A model generated the notes under the pieces. The model made no database searches and was not told where the DNA came from. It was given only the letters and a program-made list of their open reading frames with translations. A stretch of DNA of 64,000 nucleotides from positions 1 to 64,000 of the forward strand of contig DATLGL010000063.1 in NCBI GenBank assembly GCA_035540495.1, written 5' to 3'. Positions 7,963 through 16,464 of this stretch are shown here, piece by piece. This DNA is from DASVEG01 sp035540495 (lineage in GTDB: Bacteria > Actinomycetota > Acidimicrobiia > Acidimicrobiales > CADCTF01). The translations under genes and the position numbers were made by a program. The stretch's first letter is position 1, and every line of letters starts with the position of its first letter.

Positions 7963-10116
7963 CTACTTGATCAGCGGGTCGCGAGGGAGACCGAGGATGC
8001 GCTCGCCGATCTGGTTCCGCTTGATCTCGGATGTGCCGCCGGCGATCGACATGCCTCGGTGCATGAGCACGAGCATGTTGCTCATCCCGCCGGCGCCGTC
8101 CATGAAGGCGGCCTCGTCGCCGTTCAACTCGGTGAGCACGGCTGCCGCCTCGTGGCCGAGCTCCGAGAGGATCAGCTTCGTCATCGCTCCCTCGGGCCCC
8201 GGTTCGCCTCCGGCGACGGCACGGTGTGCGGAGCGGAGGTTCAGAAGCCCCATCGCCTGGTGCTGCGCGATGTAGCGGCCGATGCGAGCCGCCCCGCCGG
8301 TGAGACGCTCCGGGTTGGCGTCGAACGCGGGGACCAGCGCGGAGCCCGGCATCGACATGCCGCCCTGGCCGCCGCCGATGCTCACGCTCTCGTTGCCGAG
8401 CGTGGCGCGAGCGACGGTCCACCCGCCGTCGACCGGCCCGACGACGTCGTCGTCGGGCACGAACACGTCGTTGAAGAACACCTCGTTGAACTCGGAGTTG
8501 CCGGTGGTCATCTTCAGCGGACGGACCTCGACGCCCTGGGCGTGCATGTCGATGACCATCGTGGTGATCCCCTCGTGCTTCGGGACGTCGGGGTTCGTGC
8601 GTACGGTCGCGAAGCCCATGCCCGCGTAGTGCGCGCCGCTGGTCCACACCTTCTGACCGTTGACCAGCCAGCCCCCGTCGACACGCGTCGCCTTCGTCTT
8701 GATGCCCGCCGCGTCGGAGCCCGCGTCTGGCTCCGAGAACAGCTGGCACCACACGACGTCGTGGTTCAGCGCGGGCTTCACCCAGCGCGACACCTGGTCT
8801 TCGGTGCCGTACTGGATCAGCGTGAGGATCACCCAGCCGGTGATGCCGTAGCCCGGGCGGCTGATGCCCGCAGCGGCGAACTCCTCCTCGATCACCAGTT
8901 GCTCGACGGCGCCGGCAGCACGCCCGTACGGCTTCGGCCAGTGCGGCATCACGTACCCGGTCTCGATCAGCTTTGCCTTCTGCTCCGCCCCCGAGAGCCC
9001 CTTGATCGACTTCGCGAACTCGCGCACCTCGGTGCGGATCGCCTCCGCCTCCGGAGGCAGCTCGACCGCCTTCGAGCGGGCGATGCCGCGGCGGGTGAGG
9101 TCGGTGACGTCGACGGCTGCGGTGCCGGCTCGAAGGAGCGACAGGAGGGTCGTCGCGCGCCGCATGAAGAGGTGGGCGTCGTGCTCCCAGGTGATGGCGA
9201 TCCCGCCGTGCACCTGCGTGTTGAGGTTGGCGCACAGGTCGGCCGCCGGTGCGGCGAGCGTGGCCGCGACACCGGCTGCGTAGCTGAGCTGCTCGCCGCC
9301 GGTGGTCGCTGCGCGCGCAGCATCCCAGACAGCCGAGGTCGCGAGCTCGGTGGCGACGGCCATGTTGGCGCAGTGGTGCTTCACCGCCTGGTAGGTGCCG
9401 ATCACACGTCCGAACTGCAACCGCTCCTTCGCGTACGCAGCGGCCATGTCCGTGCATTCGCGGGCGACGCCGACCGCGTCGGCCGACAGGATCACCCGGC
9501 CGAGGTCGGTGAGGACCTGCCGGCCGCCGTGCAGGACGGTCACGTCGACGTCGCTCAAGGTGACGCGCGACGAGCGGCGGGTCGGATCGAGGTTCGGCGG
9601 CGTCGCCACGGTCACGCCGTCGCCGGTGCGCACGACGATCGCGTCGTCACCAGCCGGGAGCACGAGCACGCCGGCGAGACCGCCGCCGAGTACGAGCCCG
9701 GCCGAACCGGACGCCTTCCCTCCTGACACGGTGATCTTCGCATCGAGAGCGATGCCTGCCGTGAGCGATCCGTCGACCAGGCTCGGCAGGAGCTCCTTCC
9801 GGGTGGCGTCGTCGCCCGCCGCGGCGATCACCGCGCTCGCGATCACCGTCGGCACGAACGGCCCGGGAGCGACCGCGCGAGCCATCTCCTCCACCACGAC
9901 GACGAGCTCCTCGAGCGTGTAGCCCGAACCCCCGTACTCCTCGGCGACGTGGAGGCCGAGCCAGCCGAGCTCTGCGACATCCCGCCAGAAGGTGGGTAGG
10001 TCTTCGGATGGCGCCTCGAGGAGCGAGCGGGCGGCGGAGCGGGCGTCGCGCTTGGCGAGGAGGTCGGCGGCGGTGGCGGCCAGCGCGCGGTGGTCGTCGG
10101 TGATCGCGATGGACAT
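7963..10116 (-). CDS. Fused two-domain acyl-CoA dehydrogenase (FadE type)
   Basis: 717 aa, two acyl-CoA dehydrogenase units in tandem: about 1-340 and about 350-717. The second keeps FAD/substrate motifs (FSEPDAGSD, WTSGAH, GGTSEIKRNQIGERILGLPR). The first is more diverged. FAD-dependent alpha,beta-desaturation of an acyl-CoA is expected; fused FadEs of this size in actinobacteria act on sterol side chains or branched acyl-CoAs, but the substrate is not shown here. TAGGGT lies 6 nt before the ATG. Divergent from the P450 gene. Confidence 0.88.
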   Translation of the reverse strand: MSIAITDDHRALAATAADLLAKRDARSAARSLLEAPSEDLPTFWRDVAELGWLGLHVAEEYGGSGYTLEELVVVVEEMARAVAPGPFVPTVIASAVIAAAGDDATRKELLPSLVDGSLTAGIALDAKITVSGGKASGSAGLVLGGGLAGVLVLPAGDDAIVVRTGDGVTVATPPNLDPTRRSSRVTLSDVDVTVLHGGRQVLTDLGRVILSADAVGVARECTDMAAAYAKERLQFGRVIGTYQAVKHHCANMAVATELATSAVWDAARAATTGGEQLSYAAGVAATLAAPAADLCANLNTQVHGGIAITWEHDAHLFMRRATTLLSLLRAGTAAVDVTDLTRRGIARSKAVELPPEAEAIRTEVREFAKSIKGLSGAEQKAKLIETGYVMPHWPKPYGRAAGAVEQLVIEEEFAAAGISRPGYGITGWVILTLIQYGTEDQVSRWVKPALNHDVVWCQLFSEPDAGSDAAGIKTKATRVDGGWLVNGQKVWTSGAHYAGMGFATVRTNPDVPKHEGITTMVIDMHAQGVEVRPLKMTTGNSEFNEVFFNDVFVPDDDVVGPVDGGWTVARATLGNESVSIGGGQGGMSMPGSALVPAFDANPERLTGGAARIGRYIAQHQAMGLLNLRSAHRAVAGGEPGPEGAMTKLILSELGHEAAAVLTELNGDEAAFMDGAGGMSNMLVLMHRGMSIAGGTSEIKRNQIGERILGLPRDPLIK

Positions 10117-10209
10117 CGCGGAACCCTACGCCCACCGGGAAACGAGGGGCCACCGACGCCGGCGGCGAATATGTGGTGCGGCGAGATTGGTTCAGAGGAG
10201 ACGACGCGA

Positions 10210-11415
10210 ATGACGCACGAGCCGGTCAGCGACTGGGCGACCGACTTCGATCACACCGACGAGGCATGGGTCGCGGACCCGTATCCGATCTGGGACGAGC
10301 TGCGCCAGAGCTGTCCGATCGCCCACTCCGATCGCTATGGCGGCGTCTGGCTGCCGACGAAGCACGCGGACGTCTCGGCCATCGCGAACGACACCGAGCA
10401 CTTCAGTTCGCGGTCGATCATCGTGACGGAGCATCGCCCGCCGGCGATGCTCGCCCCGGAAGGGATCGCGCCGCCGATCTCGTCGGACCCGCCCTTCCAC
10501 ATGGACGCGCGGCGGATGCTCCTCCCGATCTTCTCGCCCCAGCGGATCGACGAGCTCGAGCCGTCGACGCGCGCGTACTGCCAGGAGCTGCTCGACGCCG
10601 TGAAGGACCGCGACGTGGTCGATGCCGCAGCCGACTACGCGCAGCACATCCCGGTTCGCGTGATCGCGAACATGCTCGGCCTGCCGGAAGAGCACGCCGA
10701 CACCTTCCGCGGCTTCGTCCACGACATCCTCGAGGGCGTCGCGCTGCCGCTCGAGCAGCGGATGGTCGGCTTCCAGGCGTTGTTCCAGTACCTGATGGGC
10801 CACATCGACGACCACATCCAGAACCCGCGCGACGACCTGATCTCGTTCCTCCTCGACTCCGAGCTCCACGGCGAGAAGCTGTCGCCGTTCCACGTCGTGC
10901 GGACGATCGCGCTCCTCCTCATCGCCGGCATCGACACCACGTGGAGCGCCATCGGCGCGTCGATCTGGCACCTGGCGAAGACGCCGGCCGATCGTGAGCG
11001 CCTCGTGAAGGAGCCGGAGCTGCTGCCTACGGCGATGGAGGAGTTCCTGCGGGCGTACGCGCCGGTCACCATGGCTCGGCTGGTGAAGGACGACTTCGAG
11101 TTCCAGGGTTGCCCGATGAAGACGGACGACTGGATCCTCCTGTCGTTCCCGGCCGCGAACCGCGACCCCGAGGTGTTCGACCGCCCCGACGAGGTGATCA
11201 TCGATCGCCAGCCGAACCGCCACGCTGCCTTCGGCCTCGGCATCCACCGGTGCGCGGGCTCTCACCTTGCGCGCATGGAGCTTCGGGTCGCGCTCGAGGT
11301 GTGGCTCGAGACCTTCGGTGCCGACTTCGAACTCGCCGACGCCGAGGCCGTGCGCTGGTCGGCCGGGCAGGTGCGGGGGCCCCGTGTCCTGCCCGTGGTG
11401 ACGAAGAGAGGCTGA
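10210..11415 (+). CDS. Cytochrome P450
   Basis: 401 aa soluble bacterial P450. Seen: I-helix AGIDTT (oxygen activation), EEFLR (ExxR), and the haem loop FGLGIHRCAGSHLARME with the Cys ligand. ATG 10210 is chosen because GAGGAG lies 9 nt upstream; the longer in-frame extension has no support. Monooxygenase; substrate unknown. Next to a fused FadE and other lipid genes, a fatty acid, terpene or steroid substrate is plausible (inference). Redox partners are not encoded nearby. Confidence 0.93.
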   Translation: MTHEPVSDWATDFDHTDEAWVADPYPIWDELRQSCPIAHSDRYGGVWLPTKHADVSAIANDTEHFSSRSIIVTEHRPPAMLAPEGIAPPISSDPPFHMDARRMLLPIFSPQRIDELEPSTRAYCQELLDAVKDRDVVDAAADYAQHIPVRVIANMLGLPEEHADTFRGFVHDILEGVALPLEQRMVGFQALFQYLMGHIDDHIQNPRDDLISFLLDSELHGEKLSPFHVVRTIALLLIAGIDTTWSAIGASIWHLAKTPADRERLVKEPELLPTAMEEFLRAYAPVTMARLVKDDFEFQGCPMKTDDWILLSFPAANRDPEVFDRPDEVIIDRQPNRHAAFGLGIHRCAGSHLARMELRVALEVWLETFGADFELADAEAVRWSAGQVRGPRVLPVVTKRG

Positions 11416-11417
11416 AC

Positions 11418-11440
11418 GACGGAGCCTGCGGGCTCCCGTC
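11418..11440. terminator. Hairpin between convergent P450 and acyltransferase genes
   Basis: GACGGAGCC / GGCTCCCGTC, stem with one bulged C and a 4-nt loop, spanning the gap and the acyltransferase stop. It could serve both strands. Confidence 0.4.
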
Positions 11441-13319
11441 AGCCGTCGCAACCGCCGGGCGGGTCGTCATAGCGCTGGCTGGTGCGCCAGGCGCCGTCCT
11501 CCCATCCCGTCGCTCGAAGATCGAGGTGGTCGAGCACCAGCTTCGTGACCGCTTCCGCTCCCGCCGGGCACAGGTGCCACTCGTCCGGTTTGCGGAGGAG
11601 CACACCATCGACCCGAACGGGCCAGGTTCCGTCGGGCGCGCGCAGTGCCGACTCGACGTCGAGGTAGTCGACGGCGCCGTGGCGCTCCGGGAGCTCAGCG
11701 AACAGACGGTCGACCGGTCGGTCGGGCGTGCGGCCACCGGGCAGCATCGAGAGCCACAGCACGCGTGCGTCGCCGGAGGTGAGCTGGCCGACGGCTGCAT
11801 CGAGCTCTCGGCGGTACGCCTCGTCTCCCTTCGTTCGGAGGAACTCGATGTCCCAGCCGCCGAGCATCACGACGACGAGATCGGCGCGGTTCTGTCGAAC
11901 CGTCGCGCCCCACGTCTCGTGCAGCGACCGCCCCGGCTTCGTGACGCCGATCCCCGGATACGAGGCGTCGACGACCGTCCAACCCTGGGCCTGGAACGCC
12001 GCGACCAGCGCGGGGCTCAGGTCGAACATGCCGGAGTCGCCGATGATGACCACCGTGCCGGGTGGGGGTGTCTCCTCGCGCGTCGCTGGCGCGGTGACGA
12101 CCGCCGGTGGCGGGATCTTCGTCGTGTCGACGTCGGCGTAGGGGATGACCGACGTCGACGGAAGTGCGAGTAGCGCGACGATGACCGCGGCCGCGGCAGC
12201 CCCGCACGCGACGAGGAGAGGGCGAACGCCGAGCCGCGTCGCAGGCCGCTCGACGGCGACCCACGAGAACGCCGCGCCCGCCGCGGTCACACCAAGTCGC
12301 GCCACGAGCAGGCCGGGGCCGTCGAGCCCGGTGCGGGCCGGCGTGAGGATCGTGATCGCGGGCCAGTGCCACAGGTAGATGCCGTAGGAGACCCGGCCGA
12401 TGAGCCGGAGGGGCGCGCGGTCGAGGAGCCAACCGACCGTCGAGGTCGACGACGCCGCAACGACCACCGCCGTCAGCGCGGCGACCGCCAGGAAGCCGCC
12501 GCGGTACAGCACGTCCGGCTCGTACCAGACGAACGCAACGACGATCGCTGCGAGCGCGATGGGCGCGAGGCGGAGGGCGGCCCGCAACCACCGGTGTGCG
12601 AGCGTCGCGGTGCCGACCGCTGCGACGACGGCACCAGCGAGGAACGCCTGGGCCCTCGTGTCGGTGCCGTAGTAGATCCGGAGCGGGTCGCCGTCGGGGG
12701 AGTAGAGGGCTGCCATCAGGAGCGCTGAGACCGCGGCGCCCGCTGCCGCTGCTGCCGCGATGGCCGGGCGGCTCCCGTGCGTTCGTCGGAGGACGAGAAT
12801 CGCGACGACGGCCCACACCACGTAGAACTGCGCCTCCACGGCCAGCGACCACAGGTGGACGAACGGCGACTCGGCCGCGACAGCTCCGCCGTACGTCACC
12901 GCGTCGGCCACCAGGCGCCAGTTCACGAGGTAGACCAGCGCGCTGAGGCCCTGACTGCGGATCGTCGGCGCGAGCGCACGAGGAGCCTCGATCACCGCCC
13001 ACACGCCGACGACCCCGACGACCAACAACATCGCTGGAGCCAGTCGCCGAAGCCGGCGGATCCAGAAGCGCCTGATGTCGATCGTGCCCGCACGCCGTTG
13101 CTCGTCGAGAAGCAGCGTGGTGATCAGGTACCCGGACAGCACCATGAACACGTCGACTCCGAGGAAGCCGCCCGGCAGCCGCCGGGGCCAGAGGTGGTAG
13201 GCGACGACCGCGATCACGGCGACAGCGCGGAGCCCGTCGAGCGACCCCACGCGCAGCCGCGTCGCGGTGGAGGCGTGCGTCGTCGCGACGGCGACAGCGG
13301 CGGGCTGTGCAGCGGTCAT
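11439..13319 (-). CDS. Membrane acyltransferase (OafA/AT3 type) with C-terminal SGNH domain
   Basis: 626 aa. The N-terminal ~370 residues form a multi-pass acyltransferase-3 domain starting at LDGLRAVAV, with the FLGVDVFMVLSGYLI motif. The C-terminal extracytoplasmic SGNH hydrolase domain has IGDSGMFD (nucleophile Ser) and DEWHLCPAG (D-x-x-H). This architecture O-acylates cell-surface polysaccharides or lipids. The start is uncertain: ATG 13319 leaves 20 Ala/Thr-rich residues before the domain, and an in-frame GTG at 13250 would fit the family start. Divergent from the DDN-like gene by about 20 bp. Confidence 0.88.
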   Translation of the reverse strand: MTAAQPAAVAVATTHASTATRLRVGSLDGLRAVAVIAVVAYHLWPRRLPGGFLGVDVFMVLSGYLITTLLLDEQRRAGTIDIRRFWIRRLRRLAPAMLLVVGVVGVWAVIEAPRALAPTIRSQGLSALVYLVNWRLVADAVTYGGAVAAESPFVHLWSLAVEAQFYVVWAVVAILVLRRTHGSRPAIAAAAAAGAAVSALLMAALYSPDGDPLRIYYGTDTRAQAFLAGAVVAAVGTATLAHRWLRAALRLAPIALAAIVVAFVWYEPDVLYRGGFLAVAALTAVVVAASSTSTVGWLLDRAPLRLIGRVSYGIYLWHWPAITILTPARTGLDGPGLLVARLGVTAAGAAFSWVAVERPATRLGVRPLLVACGAAAAAVIVALLALPSTSVIPYADVDTTKIPPPAVVTAPATREETPPPGTVVIIGDSGMFDLSPALVAAFQAQGWTVVDASYPGIGVTKPGRSLHETWGATVRQNRADLVVVMLGGWDIEFLRTKGDEAYRRELDAAVGQLTSGDARVLWLSMLPGGRTPDRPVDRLFAELPERHGAVDYLDVESALRAPDGTWPVRVDGVLLRKPDEWHLCPAGAEAVTKLVLDHLDLRATGWEDGAWRTSQRYDDPPGGCDG

Positions 13320-13340
13320 CGCAGGGTTAGCGTGCCCCGC

Positions 13341-13787
13341 ATGCCGCTCGAAGGGGAGTACGAGCCCAGTCCGTGGGAGTGGGTGCGCCAGCAGGTCGAG
13401 GAGTACGAGGCGTCAGGGGGCACGAGAGCCAACACGCTCCGAGACACGGGCCTGCCGATCATCATCGTGACGACACGAGGCAACAAGAGCGGGAAGATCC
13501 GCAAGACCGCGCTCATGCGGGTCGAGCACGAGGGCGAGTACGCGCTCGTGGCCTCCATGGGTGGCGCACCGACACATCCCGTCTGGTACCACAACCTCAA
13601 GGGCGATCCGACCGCGGTCATGATCCAGGACGGGCCCGAGCCGTGGGACGCGGAGGTGCGGGAGGTCGACGGCGCCGAGCGTGAGGAGTGGTGGCGGCGG
13701 GCGGTGGCCGCGTTCCCACCGTACGCCGAGTACCAGGAGAAGACGGACCGGCGCATCCCCGTGTTCGTCGCCAGGCGTCGTGGCTGA
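13341..13787 (+). CDS. Deazaflavin (F420)-dependent nitroreductase family protein (DDN-like)
   Basis: 148 aa. Typical features: VTTRGNKSGKIRKTALMRVEHEG and PVWYHNLKGDP, the F420-binding split-barrel pattern of the DDN/FGD-linked family. TAGCGT (13328-13333) lies 7 nt before ATG and there is no SD, so it is probably leaderless. The stop overlaps the GTG start of the acyl-CoA ligase by 8 nt, indicating co-translation. Confidence 0.88.
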   Translation: MPLEGEYEPSPWEWVRQQVEEYEASGGTRANTLRDTGLPIIIVTTRGNKSGKIRKTALMRVEHEGEYALVASMGGAPTHPVWYHNLKGDPTAVMIQDGPEPWDAEVREVDGAEREEWWRRAVAAFPPYAEYQEKTDRRIPVFVARRRG

Positions 13788-15352
13788 CGACTGGCTCGCC
13801 CTACACACCGCTGCCGCCCCCGGCACTGTCGCGGTGATCGAGGGCGAGCGCTCGTGGACCCGAGCCGAGTTCAACGCGATCGTGAACCGGTACGGCAACG
13901 TGCTCCGGGCGCTGGACGTGCGAGCCGGCGAGAAGGTCCTGTGGGTCGGGCAGAACGGCGTCGAGGTCGTGGCGATCAACCACGCGGCGCGGAAGGTCGG
14001 CTCGGTCTGCGTGCCGATGAACTACCGCCTCGCTCCGGAGGAAGCCCAGTACGTCATCGACAACTGCGACGCCGTCGTCGTGCTGTTCGATGTCGAGCAG
14101 GCGTCGCAGCTGGAGGGCGCGCCCGAGGCGTGTCCGACGGTGAGGTCGTGGCTGGCGTACCGGATCGACGACGCCGTCGGCGCACCCGTGCCGGCGTGGG
14201 CGGGGAACCTCGACGAGCTCGCAGCGTCGGCATCCACCGACGAACCCGACCGCGCGGGCGACGACCCGACGGCTGGCACGACCATGATCTACACGTCGGG
14301 CACGACCGGGAAGCCGAAGGGGACCGTCCGCCGTACGGCGACCGCGGGAGCGAGCAGTGGCGCCTCGCCGTTGGTGCAGATCGTCGGATGGCAGCCCGAC
14401 GACATCTACCTGACGACGGGGCCGCTCTATCACTCGGCTCCGCTCGGGTTCATGTTGATCGTGCAGGCCCTCGGCGGGTCGGTCGTCGTGCAGCGCCACT
14501 TCGATCCCGAGGACTGGCTCCGCCTCGTAGATCGCCACAAGGTGTCGACGTCGTTCTCCGCCCCGACACCCGTACGCCGCATCGTCGACCTGCCCGACGA
14601 CGTGCGGGCGAAGTACGACACGTCGTCGATGCAGCGGCTGATCGCGAACGCCGCGCCCTGGCCGTTCGAGCTGAAGAAGAAGTACGTCGAGCGGATCAAC
14701 GACTGGTCGCTGTTCGAGGTGTACGGGTTCGACCGAGCTCGGCGTGAACACGATCCTTCGGCCGGAAGATCAGATGAGGAAGCCCGGCTCTTGCGGGCGT
14801 GCGCTCGACGGCGTCGAGATCAAGCTCTTCGACGAGGAGGGCACCGAGGTGACGACGCCGATGGAAGCGGGCGAGTTGTTCGTCCGGTCGGCGGGCACCT
14901 TCGCCACCTACTACAAGGATCCCGAGAAGTACGAGCGGTCGAAGCGGGACGACGACTTCCTTTCCGTCGGCGACATCGCGTACTTCGACGAGGAGGGCTT
15001 CTTCTACATCTGCGACCGGAAGAGCGACATGATCATCTCGGGCGGTGTGAACATCTACCCGGCCGAGATCGAGGCGGTGCTCGTGGCTCACCCTGCGATC
15101 GCCGATGCGGCCGTGTTCGGCATCCCTGACGACGAGTGGGGCGAAGCCGTGCACGCGGTCGTCTCGTTGTACGAGGGCGAAGCCGTCGACGACGACGCCG
15201 TGCAGGCGTTCTGCCGCGATCACCTTGCCGGGTACAAGGTGCCGCGGTCGTTCTCCCGCACCGACGAGATCCCCCGCACCGCGTCAGGGAAGATCCTCAA
15301 GCGACAGCTGCGCGAGCCCTTCTGGGCCGGCCGCTCGACCCGCGTCGGCTGA
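13780..15352 (+). pseudogene. Acyl-CoA ligase (AMP-binding), interrupted by a +1 frameshift
   Basis: Two frames together give one complete adenylate-forming enzyme of about 523 aa. The first part (13780 to about 14728) has YTSGTTGKPKG, the P-loop. The second (about 14730-15352) has the GDIAYFDEEG and DRKSDMI region and the catalytic Lys motif ASGKILKR. They meet in the conserved Y-G-x-T-E motif: the sequence reads YGF, but removing one T at 14728/14729 restores YGSTELGVN in phase. Either a recent mutation or a base-call error. If intact, it would activate a fatty or aromatic acid as CoA ester. Confidence 0.85.
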
Positions 15353-15385
15353 GCGCGACGCCCCTCCACCGCCACCCCCCCCGAT

Positions 15386-15435
15386 CGCTTTGGGCCTCCA
15401 CCGGTTCACCCGTGAACCGGTGGAGGCCCAAAGCG
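15386..15435. terminator. 24-bp perfect inverted repeat between convergent genes
   Basis: Arms 15386-15409 and 15412-15435 are exact reverse complements with a 2-nt loop. Each arm contains TTTGGGCCTCCACCGG or its complement. Pyrimidine- and purine-rich flanks extend the pairing imperfectly. It sits between the ligase stop (15352) and the aldo/keto reductase stop (15480), so it probably ends transcription from both sides; there is no T-run. Confidence 0.6.
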
Positions 15436-15479
15436 CGGTGGGGGTGAGGTGGAGGGAGCGGTCGGATCGGGCGGTCGGA

Positions 15480-16454
15480 TCAGGCGGGCGAGCCGACGGC
15501 TGCCTCGATGCGGTTCTTCACGTCGTCGTCGATGCGGGCGATGACGTCGACCGCGCCGAGGTTCTCCCGCAGCTGCTCGAGGCGGGACGCACCGAGAATG
15601 ACCGTGGAGACGTTCGGGTTCGCCGCGCACCACGCGATGGCGAGCTGGCCGACGGAGCAGTTGAGCTCGTCCGCGATCGCCTTGAGCTCCTTCACCTTCG
15701 CGTTGAGATCGGCGTCGGTCACCCGGTCCTTCAGCCACCCGTAGCCCTGCAGCGCCGCACGTGATCCTTCGGGCACGCCGTCGGCGTACTTGCCCGTGAG
15801 CAGTCCGCTGGCCAGTGGGCTCCACGTAGTGAGCCCCAGGCCGAACTCGTCGTAGAGCGGCGCGAACTCCTTCTCGACCTTCTCGCGGGCGAAGAGGTTG
15901 TACTGCGGCTGCTCCATCACCGGCTTGTGGAGGTGGTGCATGTCGGCGACCCGGTAGGCCTCGCGGATCTGCTCCGCGGTCCACTCCGAGGTGCCCCAGT
16001 AGAGGGCTCGTCCCGACGAGACGATCTCGCTCATCGCCCAGACCGTCTCCTCGATGGGCGTCTCCGGATCGGCCCGATGACAGAAGAGAAGGTCGACGAA
16101 GTCGAGGCCGAACCGCTCGAGCGACGCGTCGATGCCGTGCATCAGGTACTTGCGGTTCAGCGTGTTCTTCATGTTCGGGTCGTCGTAGATGCCCCAGAAC
16201 AACTTCGTCGAGACCATGTACGACCACCGGGGCCAGCTCAGCTCGCGGATCGCGGCGCCCATGATCCTCTCCGACTCGCCGCCCGCGTAGGCCTCGGCGT
16301 TGTCGAAGAAGTTGATGCCTGCCTCACGGGCCGCGTGCAGCATCTCGGCCGCGGACCCCTCGTCGACCTGGCTCTTGAACGTGACCCACGACCCGAACGA
16401 CAGCGCGCTGACCTTCACGCCGGCGCGGCCCAAGTGGCGATACGGCATCTCCAT
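15480..16454 (-). CDS. Aldo/keto reductase (potassium-channel-beta-like)
   Basis: 324 aa TIM-barrel oxidoreductase. The catalytic tetrad is visible: Asp and Tyr in FDNAEAYAGG, Lys in VSTKLFWG, His in LLFCHRAD. The NADPH-binding C-terminal segment VILGASRLEQLRENLGA is present. It resembles the KvBeta/YghZ-like group (AKR6/AKR14). NADPH-dependent reduction of aldehydes or ketones; substrate unknown. ATG GAG ATG start leaves two possible initiation codons. Confidence 0.9.
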   Translation of the reverse strand: MEMPYRHLGRAGVKVSALSFGSWVTFKSQVDEGSAAEMLHAAREAGINFFDNAEAYAGGESERIMGAAIRELSWPRWSYMVSTKLFWGIYDDPNMKNTLNRKYLMHGIDASLERFGLDFVDLLFCHRADPETPIEETVWAMSEIVSSGRALYWGTSEWTAEQIREAYRVADMHHLHKPVMEQPQYNLFAREKVEKEFAPLYDEFGLGLTTWSPLASGLLTGKYADGVPEGSRAALQGYGWLKDRVTDADLNAKVKELKAIADELNCSVGQLAIAWCAANPNVSTVILGASRLEQLRENLGAVDVIARIDDDVKNRIEAAVGSPA

Positions 16455-16464
16455 GCCGTCGGGT

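Noticed and set aside
7963..10116. Assembly artefact joining two acyl-CoA dehydrogenase genes
   Set aside because: Fused FadE proteins of about 700-720 aa are normal in actinobacteria and the frame is clean.
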